The position numbers and the translations under genes were made by a program. From Paenibacillus farraposensis (lineage in GTDB: Bacteria; Bacillota; Bacilli; Paenibacillales; Paenibacillaceae): 64,000 nt of DNA. Each line of letters starts with the position of its first letter. Position 1 is the stretch's first letter. The stretch lies in contig NZ_JAFFQR010000008.1 in NCBI RefSeq assembly GCF_020736845.1, positions 62,001 to 126,000 of the forward strand, given 5' to 3'. Below the pieces are notes generated by a model. The model was not told the origin of the DNA. It was given only the letters and a program-made list of their open reading frames with translations, and did no database searches. Below are positions 55,199 to 64,000 of the stretch, piece after piece.

Positions 55199-56714
55199 TC
55201 CCAGCGGGTCGGAAACCTGCATTTGATTAACGGATTGTATGATTGTCACCGCAACCGGTTGCCTGTGCTCGCGATTGCAGCCCATATTCCTAGCGACGAG
55301 ATCGGAAGTGCATACTTTCAGGCTACACATCCCGAGCGTCTTTTCGGAGAATGCAGCCACTTCTGTGAGGTGATTATGACACCGCGCCAGGTTCCGAGAA
55401 TCGTAACTATGGCCATTCAACAGGCCGTGTCTCGTTCAGGTGTCTCCGTCATTGTCCTTCCCGGCGATGTAGCAGCTTTGGAAGCAGAGAAAGCCATCGT
55501 CCCGGAGCATGTCTAATACCCCGCTGTACCTGTCCTGCATCCATCAGCTTCCGAAATCTCCCGGCTGGCCGAGTATTGAATAAAGGCGAGCGTATCACTT
55601 TATTATGCGGAGCAGGCTGCGCCCAATCTCACGAGTTGCTCATGCAGCTGTGCGACAAGCTCAAATCACCTATGGTGTCTGCTCTGCGGGGCAAGAAATA
55701 TCTGGAATATAACAATCCTTATTATGCAGGTTTGACCGGACTGATCGGATACGCTTCCGGGTACCATGCGATGATGGATTGCGACGTCCTGCTCATGCTC
55801 GGAACAGACTTTCCATACAGACAATTTTATCCGGAAAATGCAATTGCGCTGCAGGTGGATATAGAGCCTTCCCACCTCGTCAGACGCACTCCTCTAGCCT
55901 ATGGTTTATGTGGAGACATCAAGGCAACGCTGGAGATGCTGCTTCCTCATTTGACATCAAAACATAATAGCCAGCATCTGGAGAAATCAGTCTCCCGCTA
56001 TGTCAAGGTCCGCAAGGAGCTGGATGAACTGGCGGCCGGCAAGCCGGGGCATACGCCGATCCATCCGCAATACCTCACCAAGATCATTAGCGATACCGCT
56101 CAAGCCAATGCCATTTTTACCTGTGACGTCGGCACGCCTACGGTGTGGGTAGCCCGTTATTTGCAGATGAACGGTCAGCGGCGGCTTATCGGTTCCTTCA
56201 ATCATGGTACGATGGCTAATGAACTGCCGCAGGCGATTGGCGCGCAGGCTGCGGAGCCTGGCCGGCAGGTTATTTCCCTTTCGGGCGATGGTGGACTCAC
56301 GATGCTGATGGGCGATCTGCTTACCCTGAAGCAGCATCAATTGCCTGTAAAAGTCATTATTTTCAATAATGGCGCCCTTGGTTTTGTCGAGCTGGAAATG
56401 AAGGCGGCCGGATTCCTGGAAAGCGGCACTGAACTGATGCACCCTGACTTTGGCGCTGTCGCGCAAGCGATGGGGCTCATGGGCATCCGGGTCGAAGATC
56501 CGTCCATGCTGGAGGAGGCCATTCAGCAAGCACTGGCCCATGACGGGCCTGTAGTGGTGGATGTGGTGGTCAACCGTCAGAGCTATCTATGCGGCCTAAA
56601 ATCAACCTTAAGCAAGCGCAAGGTTGATTTTAGCCGGCAGGGATGATGAAAGCGGTGCTGAACGGGCGTGGCGACGAGATTGTTGAACTGGGGAAAACCA
56701 ATCTCTTTCGTTAA
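55199..56714 (+). pseudogene. poxB: Decayed pyruvate oxidase / PoxB-like TPP enzyme
   Basis: Starts abruptly at [19 protein letters not shown], so about 80 N-terminal residues (TPP-activating part) are missing. Continues to VPEHV, where an in-frame TAA falls (55515), then a one-base loss near 55576 shifts into LNKGERITLLCGAGC. The long remaining frame has the PYR-FAD-type middle domain and SLSGDGGLTMLMGDLL with the TPP motif through GALGFVELEMKAAG. Near 56584 the frame shifts again, and the true C-terminus KAVLNGRGDEIVELGKTNLF is read in another frame, ending at 56714. Non-functional by several lesions; a start codon at 55576 gives 356 residues but lacks the N-terminal domain. Confidence 0.85.
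56596..56633. repeat. Perfect 14-base inverted repeat inside the poxB relic
   Basis: CTAAAATCAACCTT (56596-56609) and AAGGTTGATTTTAG (56620-56633) with a ten-base spacer. It coincides with the C-terminal frameshift, where the original sequence seems to have been about GGTTTTAGC. It could have arisen by replication slippage that copied the left arm. Confidence 0.6.
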
Positions 56715-56742
56715 ATACGGCGAAACCATAAGCATTCAGACC

Positions 56743-56788
56743 AAAAAGGGCAGGAAGCAGTGCTGGATGCACTGGACCTGTCCTTTTT
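56743..56788. terminator. Bidirectional terminator between exuR and the poxB relic
   Basis: AAAAAGGGCAGG (56743-56754) pairs with CCTGTCCTTTTT (56777-56788), with an inner CAGTGC/GCACTG stem. Confidence 0.85.
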
Positions 56789-56815
56789 GCGGCCTGTCTG
56801 TTTTCGAAATGATAC

Positions 56816-57820
56816 TCAACGCGGTCTCTCTGCCGTCGATCTCCGCTTCATGAGCGCAGTTTCCATAAATATAAGCTCGCCCTCGTTCGACGGTGACTGG
56901 ATTCGCTCAAGAATACAGGCAGCTCCGTGCGCACTAATCTGCTCGATCGGTCTTTTGACCGTCGTTAACGGCGGGGTCGTGTACATGGAGAAACCAATGT
57001 CGTCAAAGCCAATGACCGACACGTCCTCAGGTACCTTCAAGCCGTTTTCAAATACTGCATTCATGGCGCCGATGGCCATATCATCATTAGAGCAAAACAC
57101 CGCGGTCGGCGGCTCCTGCAAGGAAAGCAGCCGCTTCATCGCCTGGCTTCCGCTTTCGGTGTCATAATGCCCCTGTACGATGTATTCGTGCCGGATCGGC
57201 TTACCGTGATCAATCAACGCATTCATAAAGCCCTCGCGGCGTTGCTGGGTAGACTTGAAGCCCTCTACCCCTTCGATGATTGCGATGCGTTCATGCCCGC
57301 TTTCAATGAGAAAGGAAACCGCCTCGTAGGAGCCTTCCTTATCATTGGAAATGATATTCACAATGCCAGCTCCGGGCACCTGCCGATTCAGCACCACAAG
57401 CGGAATGCCTTGACCAAGCACATGATAAATAAACGGGTTATCGGCTTCACTTTGGCTCATCAGAATAATGCCATCAAAGCGCTTGCGGTGAATCGCCGAA
57501 AAATCGGTGTAATCGTCAATTCCCCGCACAAACAGATTGTAATCCACCCCGATGACCCGATTTACGCCGCGAATGGTATCCGCAAAAAAGCTGGAGCTGG
57601 TCCCTTCCGAAATACTGGTGAAAAACAGGCCTATCGTATGCGAGCGCTGGAGAACAAGGCTTTTGGCGTTAACGTTCGGAATATAATTCAGCTGCTCTGC
57701 CAGCTCCATAATTTTGCGCTTGGTATCTTCTTTAATCAGCGGGCTATTGTTAAGCGCCCGGGAGACGGTTGTATGGGAAACATTAGCCAATTTGGCAATG
57801 TCTTTGATAGTTGCTGCCAT
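56816..57820 (-). CDS. exuR: LacI-family regulator of hexuronate use (ExuR-like)
   Basis: A 334-residue LacI/GalR regulator. Helix-turn-helix and hinge in the first 60 residues (IKDIAKLANVSHTTVSRALN, then IPNVNAKSLVLQRS). The sugar-binding domain has GHERIAIIEGVEGFKSTQQR and DVSVIGFDDIGFSMYTTPPL. Its place with uxaC and a uronate symporter and the near-palindromic operators before uxaC and uxaB identify it as ExuR/UxaR-type. Repression relieved by a uronate is inferred. The start has AAAGGAT upstream. It lies 92 bases after the symporter gene. Confidence 0.88.
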   Translation of the reverse strand: MAATIKDIAKLANVSHTTVSRALNNSPLIKEDTKRKIMELAEQLNYIPNVNAKSLVLQRSHTIGLFFTSISEGTSSSFFADTIRGVNRVIGVDYNLFVRGIDDYTDFSAIHRKRFDGIILMSQSEADNPFIYHVLGQGIPLVVLNRQVPGAGIVNIISNDKEGSYEAVSFLIESGHERIAIIEGVEGFKSTQQRREGFMNALIDHGKPIRHEYIVQGHYDTESGSQAMKRLLSLQEPPTAVFCSNDDMAIGAMNAVFENGLKVPEDVSVIGFDDIGFSMYTTPPLTTVKRPIEQISAHGAACILERIQSPSNEGELIFMETALMKRRSTAERPR

Positions 57821-57912
57821 ATACGACGTATCCTTTCTATTGTGAGGGCTTCTAAAAAAATTATATACTCACCATACCACAGGAGCCGCCCGGAAAAGAA
57901 GACTTTCACAAA

Positions 57913-59313
57913 TTATACGCGGTTTTCCGCATGTCGACGCTGTAATTCCTGAACCATTTCACTATGTTTGCTGTCAGTCAGCGTGTACATTTTACCGATG
58001 ATCAGCATCGCCAACATCAGGGCAACAGCCGGATAAAGGCAGAGCAACGCCTTGATCCCAAGCAAGGTTGCTGAGGACTGCACCACATTCGGAACATACC
58101 CGATGAGCGCCAGACCAATACCTGATAGAAAACCGGACAAGGATTGAGCCAGCTTGCGTGAAAAGTTGAATAGTGAGTAGGTAATTCCTTCCTTACGCTC
58201 TCCGGACGACCATTCGCCGTAATCAATGATGTCGGAGACAAATGCCCAGGTCACGCCGTTCGGAATACTAATACCAATGAACGAAATACTGGCCAAAATA
58301 GTGAAAATATATACATTGGAAGGCATAAAAAAGTTCAGCATATCGGCAATGACACTGACCAGCATCCCGAGTACGGCGGTTTTTCGCTTGCCAAATCGCC
58401 GCACCAGCTTGGGCAGGAACAACACACCCAGCAGCGACGAACCGATAATAATAAAATTCATATAAGCCATTAGCTCTACATGCCCCAAATTATATTCGGC
58501 AAAATAGATCAGCAGTGCTGACTTGATATTGTACGCAGAGATGGTAAAAATCGTCATAAAAACAAGGACCAGCAGAGGCTTGTTATTCGTAAAGGTATGC
58601 ACGATAACGCCGATCGACAACTTCTCCTTTGGTCCAGATTGGCTGATAATACGTTCTTTCGTGCCCAGATAACATATGATGAAAGCGATTACACCAATGA
58701 ATGACATGATTCCCATTACAACCGGATATCCAACATGATGATTGGGAAACAGCAAAATAAGCGGCATGACAATGATACTGGTTACAAATAATGCACCCAG
58801 CGAGCCCGCCTGGCGGAAAGAAGACAAGGAGGCACGCTGGGTTGTGTCCTGCGTAATGGCCGCGCCCAGTGAGCCATACGGGATGTTGACAATCGAATAG
58901 CCAATTCCCCAGATCATGTAAGACGCATAAGCGTAAATGAGCTTGCCTGTAGGTGAAATATTGGGCGAAATAAAGGTAAGGACGGTAAGAATAGCTAGTA
59001 TAACGCTTCCAAAGATAAGAAAAGGTCTAAACTTCCCACGTAGCCCAATATGCTTGCGATAATCAATGAAGGACCCGACAACCGGGTCGCATACAGCGGC
59101 AAACAGTTTGCTGACCAGGAAAATGCCAGCGGCTGCTCCCGCCGAAACGCCTGCCACATCCGTAAAAAATTTTAGCAGGTACAACTGCCCCAAATCAAAC
59201 ATGAATCCGTTGCCAAAGTCACCCATACCATAAGAAATCTTTTCTTTCAGACTAATGTGCCCGCCTGTTTTGTTGTCAGCTTGGACGCTCTCCTGTACGA
59301 TAGGCACACCCAT
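57913..59313 (-). CDS. GPH-family cation:sugar symporter, probable hexuronate transporter
   Basis: A 466-residue transporter with about twelve helices. GPH-family features: KEKISYGMGDFGNGFMFDLG at the start, the loop VCDPVVGSFIDYRKHIGLRGKFRPFLIFG, and NGVTWAFVSDIIDYGEWSSG with the conserved DxxxYGE block. Related to the YjmB and melibiose/glucuronide symporters. Genomic position between uxaC and exuR points to a galacturonate or glucuronate oligomer or monomer as cargo. Start at 59313 with GAGGTGAG upstream. Confidence 0.85.
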   Translation of the reverse strand: MGVPIVQESVQADNKTGGHISLKEKISYGMGDFGNGFMFDLGQLYLLKFFTDVAGVSAGAAAGIFLVSKLFAAVCDPVVGSFIDYRKHIGLRGKFRPFLIFGSVILAILTVLTFISPNISPTGKLIYAYASYMIWGIGYSIVNIPYGSLGAAITQDTTQRASLSSFRQAGSLGALFVTSIIVMPLILLFPNHHVGYPVVMGIMSFIGVIAFIICYLGTKERIISQSGPKEKLSIGVIVHTFTNNKPLLVLVFMTIFTISAYNIKSALLIYFAEYNLGHVELMAYMNFIIIGSSLLGVLFLPKLVRRFGKRKTAVLGMLVSVIADMLNFFMPSNVYIFTILASISFIGISIPNGVTWAFVSDIIDYGEWSSGERKEGITYSLFNFSRKLAQSLSGFLSGIGLALIGYVPNVVQSSATLLGIKALLCLYPAVALMLAMLIIGKMYTLTDSKHSEMVQELQRRHAENRV

Positions 59314-59462
59314 GCCTGCTCACCTCTCTAATTTTGTGATTTATTTCACGTGTCTGTTTGATCTTATGCTGCTGTCTCATTGCACTTGCCAGTTAGCTTG
59401 AATCAGCTCCCTGACAAGTGCATCTGCTTGAAGCTTGCAAGCCGCTGCCTTACACAACCGAA

Positions 59463-60887
59463 TCACTTGTGATGAACAACTGTCGGGAAATTAAAATATT
59501 GCTCGGCGTTATGGTAGCAAATATTTTGTACCATGGCTCCGAGCAGCTCCAGATCCTCAGGCGCCTTGCCCTCCTGAACCCACTTGCCGATCATATTACA
59601 GAGAATGCGCCGAAAATATTCGTGGCGTGTGTAGGACAGGAAGCTGCGTGAATCCGTTAGCATACCGATAAAACGGGACAGTACTCCATAGTTTGCCAGC
59701 AGCTTCATTTGCTCCTGCATGCCTTCGATGTGGTCGTTAAACCACCAGGCAGTACCAAACTGGATTTTTCCCACGCTTCCACCGGATTGGAAGCAGCCCG
59801 CGAGACTTGCCAGCACCGGATAATCAACCGAATTAAGCGAATACAAAATCGTTCGCGGCAATCCTCCTGCCAGTTCCTGCGCATCCAGCAGTGCTGCCAG
59901 CGAGCGGGCGAGGGAGCCATCATTTACGGAATCATAGCCGGTATCCGGTCCCAAATGCCGGAACATGGCCGTGTTATTGTTGCGCAGCGCGTGAATGTGA
60001 TACTGCATAGCCCAGCCAAGCTCCGCATACTGTCTGCCGAGGAATACCAGCACATATGATTTGTATTTCGCCTCCTCCAGTGGAGTTACATGACCTTCCT
60101 TCCGCCCCTTGTCGTATATGGCTGCCGCTTCTTCCCGTGTCGTTGCTTCATAAACTACAGTATCCAGCGCATGATCGGATACCCGTCCTCCAGCTGCATG
60201 AAAATGGCGCACCCGGCTTGCCAGCGCATTCAAAAATCCTTCAAAGCCGGAAACATCCAATCCGCTGACCTCACCCAACCGGGCCACCCAAGGCTGGAAT
60301 GTTTCACGATTAATTTCCAATGCTTTGTCCGGGCGGAAGCTAGGCAATACGGCGACTGGAAAATCACTCCATTTGCTGATTAGCTTATGGTATTCAAGAT
60401 GGTCTGTCGGATCATCCGTGGTACACACCACCGTTACCTTCGAATTCACAATCAGGTCACGTGCCCCAAAACCCTGTCCTTGCAGCTTTTGGTTCAATTT
60501 TTCCCAAATCACAGGTGCGTTCTGTTCATTTAGCAGTTCATAGACACCAAAAAAGCGTTGAAGTTCCAAATGAGTCCAATGGTACAGTGGGTTGCCGATC
60601 AGTGTAGGTACAGTTTTGGCCCAAGCCAAAAATTTGTCATAATCTTCAGCATCCCCCGTAATCAGGCGCTCCTCTACCCCGTTGGCCCGCATTAGTCTCC
60701 ATTTGTAATGATCTCCATACAGCCAGGCTTCCGTAATGTTCTGAAACTTTTTATTTTCGTAAATTTCCTGCGGACTTAAATGACAATGATAGTCGATAAT
60801 CGGCATATCCTTGGCATATTGATGATACAAAATTTCAGCCGTAGGATTGCTTAACAAAAAGTTTTCATCCAAAAATGCTTTAGCCAT
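59463..60887 (-). CDS. uxaC: Glucuronate/galacturonate isomerase
   Basis: A 474-residue uronate isomerase of the amidohydrolase superfamily. MPIIDYHCHLSPQEI carries the metal histidines, VCTTDDPTDHLEYH and FRPDKALEINRETF are the next conserved blocks, and GMLTDSRSFLSYTRHEYFRRILC closes the barrel. Converts glucuronate to fructuronate and galacturonate to tagaturonate, the entry step. ATG at 60887 with AGAAGGG upstream. First gene of the leftward cluster; a 16-base perfect palindrome lies about 40 bases before it. Confidence 0.94.
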   Translation of the reverse strand: MAKAFLDENFLLSNPTAEILYHQYAKDMPIIDYHCHLSPQEIYENKKFQNITEAWLYGDHYKWRLMRANGVEERLITGDAEDYDKFLAWAKTVPTLIGNPLYHWTHLELQRFFGVYELLNEQNAPVIWEKLNQKLQGQGFGARDLIVNSKVTVVCTTDDPTDHLEYHKLISKWSDFPVAVLPSFRPDKALEINRETFQPWVARLGEVSGLDVSGFEGFLNALASRVRHFHAAGGRVSDHALDTVVYEATTREEAAAIYDKGRKEGHVTPLEEAKYKSYVLVFLGRQYAELGWAMQYHIHALRNNNTAMFRHLGPDTGYDSVNDGSLARSLAALLDAQELAGGLPRTILYSLNSVDYPVLASLAGCFQSGGSVGKIQFGTAWWFNDHIEGMQEQMKLLANYGVLSRFIGMLTDSRSFLSYTRHEYFRRILCNMIGKWVQEGKAPEDLELLGAMVQNICYHNAEQYFNFPTVVHHK

Positions 60888-60926
60888 TCCCTTCTCATCC
60901 CTTCTCTAGTCATTATTCCAACCTAA

Positions 60927-60942
60927 TTGTTAACGTTAACAA
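60927..60942. promoter_or_regulatory. Perfect LacI-type operator before uxaC
   Basis: TTGTTAACGTTAACAA is a 16-base perfect palindrome, about 40 bases upstream of the uxaC start. Probably bound by ExuR; it also resembles a cre but lacks the cre WGNAA pattern on one arm. Confidence 0.7.
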
Positions 60943-61091
60943 GAATTAAAATTTCGCATGCCTATTATTCAGAAATCGCATTCTGCATGGTTTAACAGGC
61001 TGCGTTGGTGTACAAGTTGATGAAGCAATATGATGATTCCTGCTGGTCATATCACTTGCTGAATTGCCCTGGAATATTTCAGTTTAATTTA

Positions 61092-61107
61092 ATGTTTACG
61101 TTAACAA
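61092..61107. promoter_or_regulatory. Second ExuR-like operator
   Basis: ATGTTTACGTTAACAA, 14 of 16 bases as the palindrome at 60927-60942 and 165 bases from it centre to centre. Between uxaC and alsS. Could support looping or touch alsS control. The stretch 61108-61317 shows nothing else. Confidence 0.5.
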
Positions 61108-61317
61108 CAATTCCATTGTAACCGCTATCCTTTGTAGAGGAAAGTGATTTTTATTATCTGAGGGTACAAAAAACAGACCTGCCTGCCTTCCCCTGCTCTG
61201 TTATTCTGGATCCCGATTTGATGAAGAACTGTATTCCGCAATTTTTATTGTTCCTTTTAAAATAAAACTCCGAAAGCGATTTCAACATTTTTCGCTACTT
61301 TTCAGAAAATTTCATCC

Positions 61318-61345
61318 TTGAAAATACCATTTATTGTACTATAAT
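61318..61345 (+). promoter_or_regulatory. Sigma-A promoter of alsS-alsD
   Basis: TTGAAA (61318-61323), 16-base spacer, TATAAT (61340-61345), about 75 bases before the chosen alsS start. Confidence 0.7.
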
Positions 61346-61418
61346 TAACATATGAATCCATTGTTTTACATTGAAAGTATTTCATCGTATTTCAAAGATA
61401 AAAGAAGAGGTGACTGCA

Positions 61419-63107
61419 TTGAGTACAAAAGTGCAAGATGTCCAAGCAAAGACCAATGTGAAGGGAGCTGACCTTGTAGTCGATTGTTTGATCAAGCAAG
61501 GCGTAACGCACATTTTTGGCATTCCTGGTGCCAAAATTGACTCCGTTTTTGATATTCTTCAAGACCGTGGTCCAGAATTAATTATATGCCGTCATGAACA
61601 AAACGCCGCCTTCATGGCAGCCGCAGTCGGTCGCTTAACCGGAAAACCGGGTGTATGTCTCGTTACCTCCGGTCCAGGCGCATCGAATTTGGCGACAGGA
61701 CTTGTCACCGCTAATGCGGAAAGTGATCCCGTCGTTGCTCTCGCCGGTGCAGTCCCAAGATCTGAACGCTTGAAACGCACACATCAATCTATGGATAATG
61801 CGGGGCTTTTCGAACCCATTACCAAATATAGCGTCGAAGTAGAACATCCTGATAATGTACCGGAAGCAATTACCAATGCATTTCGGATTGCGACCTCAGG
61901 ACAGCCTGGAGCAACCTTTGTCAGTCTGCCGCAGGACGTGTTGACTTCTTCATCCGAAGTTGCCGCTATTGAAAAGCTTTCCCTTCCACAGTTTGGAGTC
62001 GCACCGGCCGGGCTCATCACACAAGTCGCAGGCCAAATCAAAAGAGCCAAGCTCCCCGTCCTCCTCCTCGGAATGAAAGCCAGCACTCCTGAAGCCACAG
62101 CAGCTATCCGCGCGCTCATTAGAAGCACTGATTTGCCTGTCGTCGAAACTTTCCAGGCCGCCGGAGCCATTTCCCGTGAACTGGAAAGCCACTATTTCGG
62201 GAGAGTGGGCTTGTTCCACAATCAACCGGGAGACATGCTTCTTGAAGCCGCAGATCTGGTACTGACGATTGGTTATGATCCTATCGAATACGACCCTAAA
62301 AACTGGAATGTTCCTGCTAATCGAACCCTCATCCATCTGGATGATCATCAGGCGGATATCGATCATGATTATCAGCCGGATTACGAGCTTATCGGCGATA
62401 TTGCCCTGATCGTGAGCAGTCTCGCAGAGGAAATACCTACATTGAAGCTGTCGGAAGACTCATGTGCCCAATTGAACCGCCTTCGGCAAGACTTGGATGA
62501 CCAGGCTGCTGTCCCTGCACGCAAAAACAACTACCTGATTCATCCCTTGCATTTCATACGCACATTGCGCAGCCTGATTGATGATCGTGTCACGGTCACC
62601 TGTGATGTTGGTTCACACTACATTTGGATGGCCCGATATTTCCGCTCATATGAGCCGCGACGCCTTCTGTTCAGCAATGGGATGCAGACGCTGGGCGTGG
62701 CTCTACCTTGGGGGATTGCTGCCACACTTATCAACCCTGGTCAAAAGGCCGTTTCGATTTCGGGAGACGGAGGATTCCTTTTTTCATCCATGGAACTTGA
62801 GACCGCTGTACGTCTTAACTCCCAGCTCGTGCATATCGTATGGAGAGACGGCTCCTACGACATGGTTGCTTTTCAGCAAAAGATTAAATACGGCAGAACA
62901 GCTGGTGTAGAATTTGGAGACGTAGATATTGTGAAATACGCTGAAAGCTTTGGGGCAACCGGCTTGCGTGTACATGGCCCTGAAGAACTGGAAAGTGTAT
63001 TGCAGCAGGCACTCCGTACCGATGGCCCCGTGGTCGTCGATGTTCCGATTGACTATCAGGATAACATCCAGCTAGGACGCAAACTATTGCCTGACCAATT
63101 AAACTAA
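61419..63107 (+). CDS. alsS: Catabolic acetolactate synthase
   Basis: A 562-residue TPP enzyme. N-terminal domain with [17 protein letters not shown] and the activating glutamate in [16 protein letters not shown]-binding block [20 protein letters not shown] with WRDGSYDMV. It condenses two pyruvates to acetolactate; no FAD-type regulatory subunit is needed, as in catabolic AlsS. The TTG at 61419 has GAGGTG upstream and yields the typical LSTKVQDV start; an ATG-type start 16 codons earlier lacks a ribosome site. alsD follows 76 bases later. The divergent regulator alsR is not seen here; the neighbour is uxaC. Confidence 0.93.
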   Translation: MSTKVQDVQAKTNVKGADLVVDCLIKQGVTHIFGIPGAKIDSVFDILQDRGPELIICRHEQNAAFMAAAVGRLTGKPGVCLVTSGPGASNLATGLVTANAESDPVVALAGAVPRSERLKRTHQSMDNAGLFEPITKYSVEVEHPDNVPEAITNAFRIATSGQPGATFVSLPQDVLTSSSEVAAIEKLSLPQFGVAPAGLITQVAGQIKRAKLPVLLLGMKASTPEATAAIRALIRSTDLPVVETFQAAGAISRELESHYFGRVGLFHNQPGDMLLEAADLVLTIGYDPIEYDPKNWNVPANRTLIHLDDHQADIDHDYQPDYELIGDIALIVSSLAEEIPTLKLSEDSCAQLNRLRQDLDDQAAVPARKNNYLIHPLHFIRTLRSLIDDRVTVTCDVGSHYIWMARYFRSYEPRRLLFSNGMQTLGVALPWGIAATLINPGQKAVSISGDGGFLFSSMELETAVRLNSQLVHIVWRDGSYDMVAFQQKIKYGRTAGVEFGDVDIVKYAESFGATGLRVHGPEELESVLQQALRTDGPVVVDVPIDYQDNIQLGRKLLPDQLN

Positions 63108-63183
63108 CCTGAATGAGAAATCTGTTTAATATCGAAAAAGAAAGAAAATATACGCATACAATTACAAAAGGAAGTGTGTTACT

Positions 63184-63942
63184 ATGACTGTTGCAGAACT
63201 AGAAACCAAGCAGGAAACCAAGCAGGAAACTGATCATGATATTTACCAAACATCCACCATGCTCGCTTTATTGGATGGTCTATATGACGGGGTCGTTTCC
63301 TTCGCGGAACTGCAAAAACACGGAGATTTCGGGCTCGGTACCTTTGACCAGCTCAATGGTGAGATGATTGCGTTTGATAGTGAATTTTACCACTTATTCC
63401 CAGATGGTACGGCCCATCGTGTAAAACCTGAAGAAACCACTCCCTTTTCCACCGTCACCTTTTTTCGTGAAGATTTCATATATACGGTTGACCGTCCTAT
63501 GCGTCGCGAAGAACTGGAAGCCCTGTTGCTCAAGCTTTTTCCAAGCCGCAACATGTTCTATGCCTTCCGTATAGATGGCACTTTCCGCGAAGTAAAGACA
63601 CGGACCGTTCCTCACCAGGTAAAGCCTTATAAACCTTTTATTGAGGTAACCAAGTCTCAGCCTACCTTTACTTTTAATGAAGCTTCCGGTGTCATTACAG
63701 GTTTCTGGACACCTGCATATGCCCAAGGCATCGGAGTAGCCGGTTTTCATCTTCATTTTATAAACGACGAACGTACCGGAGGCGGCCATGTCTTTGATGT
63801 CGTCGTCGAAAAATGCACCATCCGCATATGTCAAAAATCCAATCTGCATCTGGTGCTGCCAGATACACCGGATTACTTGAATGCCAACCTGTCGAGAAAA
63901 GACCTGGATAAGGAAATCGCTGTTACCGAAGGTGCGCAATAA
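63184..63942 (+). CDS. alsD: Alpha-acetolactate decarboxylase
   Basis: A 252-residue enzyme. The zinc site HLHFINDERTGGGHVFDV gives three histidines, and the arginine in DERTGG and the glutamates are in place. TSTMLALLDGLYDG and HGDFGLGTFDQLNGEM open the protein as in the family. Decarboxylates acetolactate to acetoin, removing acid. ATG has AAAGGAAG upstream. The repeated ETKQETKQET at the N-terminus (three imperfect copies of a short Lys-Gln-Glu-Thr unit) is unusual but outside the fold. The last 58 bases of the window hold no gene. Confidence 0.93.
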   Translation: MTVAELETKQETKQETDHDIYQTSTMLALLDGLYDGVVSFAELQKHGDFGLGTFDQLNGEMIAFDSEFYHLFPDGTAHRVKPEETTPFSTVTFFREDFIYTVDRPMRREELEALLLKLFPSRNMFYAFRIDGTFREVKTRTVPHQVKPYKPFIEVTKSQPTFTFNEASGVITGFWTPAYAQGIGVAGFHLHFINDERTGGGHVFDVVVEKCTIRICQKSNLHLVLPDTPDYLNANLSRKDLDKEIAVTEGAQ

Positions 63943-64000
63943 TCGCGGCATGCCACTCTCCAGGGTACGTAGCCTATAGCTAGACAGCAAAAGATCACAG

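Noticed and set aside
57167..57952. 261-residue plus-strand frame antisense to exuR
   Set aside because: No start signals, and exuR with HTH and ligand domain occupies the other strand.

Overview
The window looks like chromosomal DNA of a Paenibacillus, most likely of the P. polymyxa group. Reasons: Firmicute-type Shine-Dalgarno sites before nearly every gene, frequent TTG and GTG starts, Rho-independent terminators, a cre box, alsS-alsD for acetoin/2,3-butanediol, a uxaC/uxaB/uxaA/exuR hexuronate locus and mccA-mccB. No species call can be proven from sequence alone. No rRNA, tRNA, CRISPR array, intact insertion sequence or complete prophage was seen.

Layout. 1-6.2 kb: a truncated giant tubulin/FtsZ-like protein and a membrane von Willebrand A protein run leftward; a 50-residue membrane peptide and a zinc-ribbon membrane protein run divergently. 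6.4-9.1 kb: a large multidomain alpha/beta hydrolase. 9.4-11.8 kb: mccA-mccB, methionine-to-cysteine conversion. 12.0-16.8 kb: DinG-type helicase, a cyclase/kynurenine-formamidase-like enzyme, a folded intergenic repeat-like element, a lipoprotein and an RDD protein. 17.0-22.1 kb: a cre-controlled operon of heparinase II/III-like lyase, an unassigned 636-residue protein and a GH88 unsaturated uronyl hydrolase.

22.2-36.2 kb is a plastic accessory zone rich in broken genes: a cation-diffusion transporter, an NmrA-like oxidoreductase with its HxlR-type regulator, a sugar permease tail, a peptide ABC transporter fused by deletion, an M20 peptidase tail and a frameshifted unknown. Set among these relics is an intact copper-related module (24.8-30.9 kb): response regulator, multicopper oxidase lipoprotein, histidine kinase, NosR/CcoG-like polyferredoxin and a His/Met-rich membrane protein. 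The oxidase promoter and the His/Met-rich operon promoter share the same motif and spacing. An AT-rich methyltransferase with a textbook transcription attenuator and a five-codon leader ORF follows, then a secreted metzincin-like protease.

36.2-51.9 kb: aldo/keto reductase, a YhgE/Pip repeat protein, DUF2062, a glgC-glgD-glgP glycogen operon without glgA or glgB, DUF3891, a secreted Svx/AvrXca-type metallopeptidase-like protein with a beta-helix tail, a TPR protein and a GNAT acetyltransferase.

52.0-61.1 kb: the hexuronate regulon. uxaC, a GPH-family symporter and exuR run leftward, followed further downstream by uxaB-uxaA; a decayed pyruvate oxidase gene lies on the opposite strand between exuR and uxaB. 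Four related ExuR-like operator sequences sit in pairs before uxaC and uxaB. 61.3-63.9 kb: alsS-alsD, convert pyruvate to acetoin. The GH88/heparinase operon could feed uronates into the uxa pathway, and the resulting pyruvate into alsSD, but the enzymes linking these steps lie outside the window.
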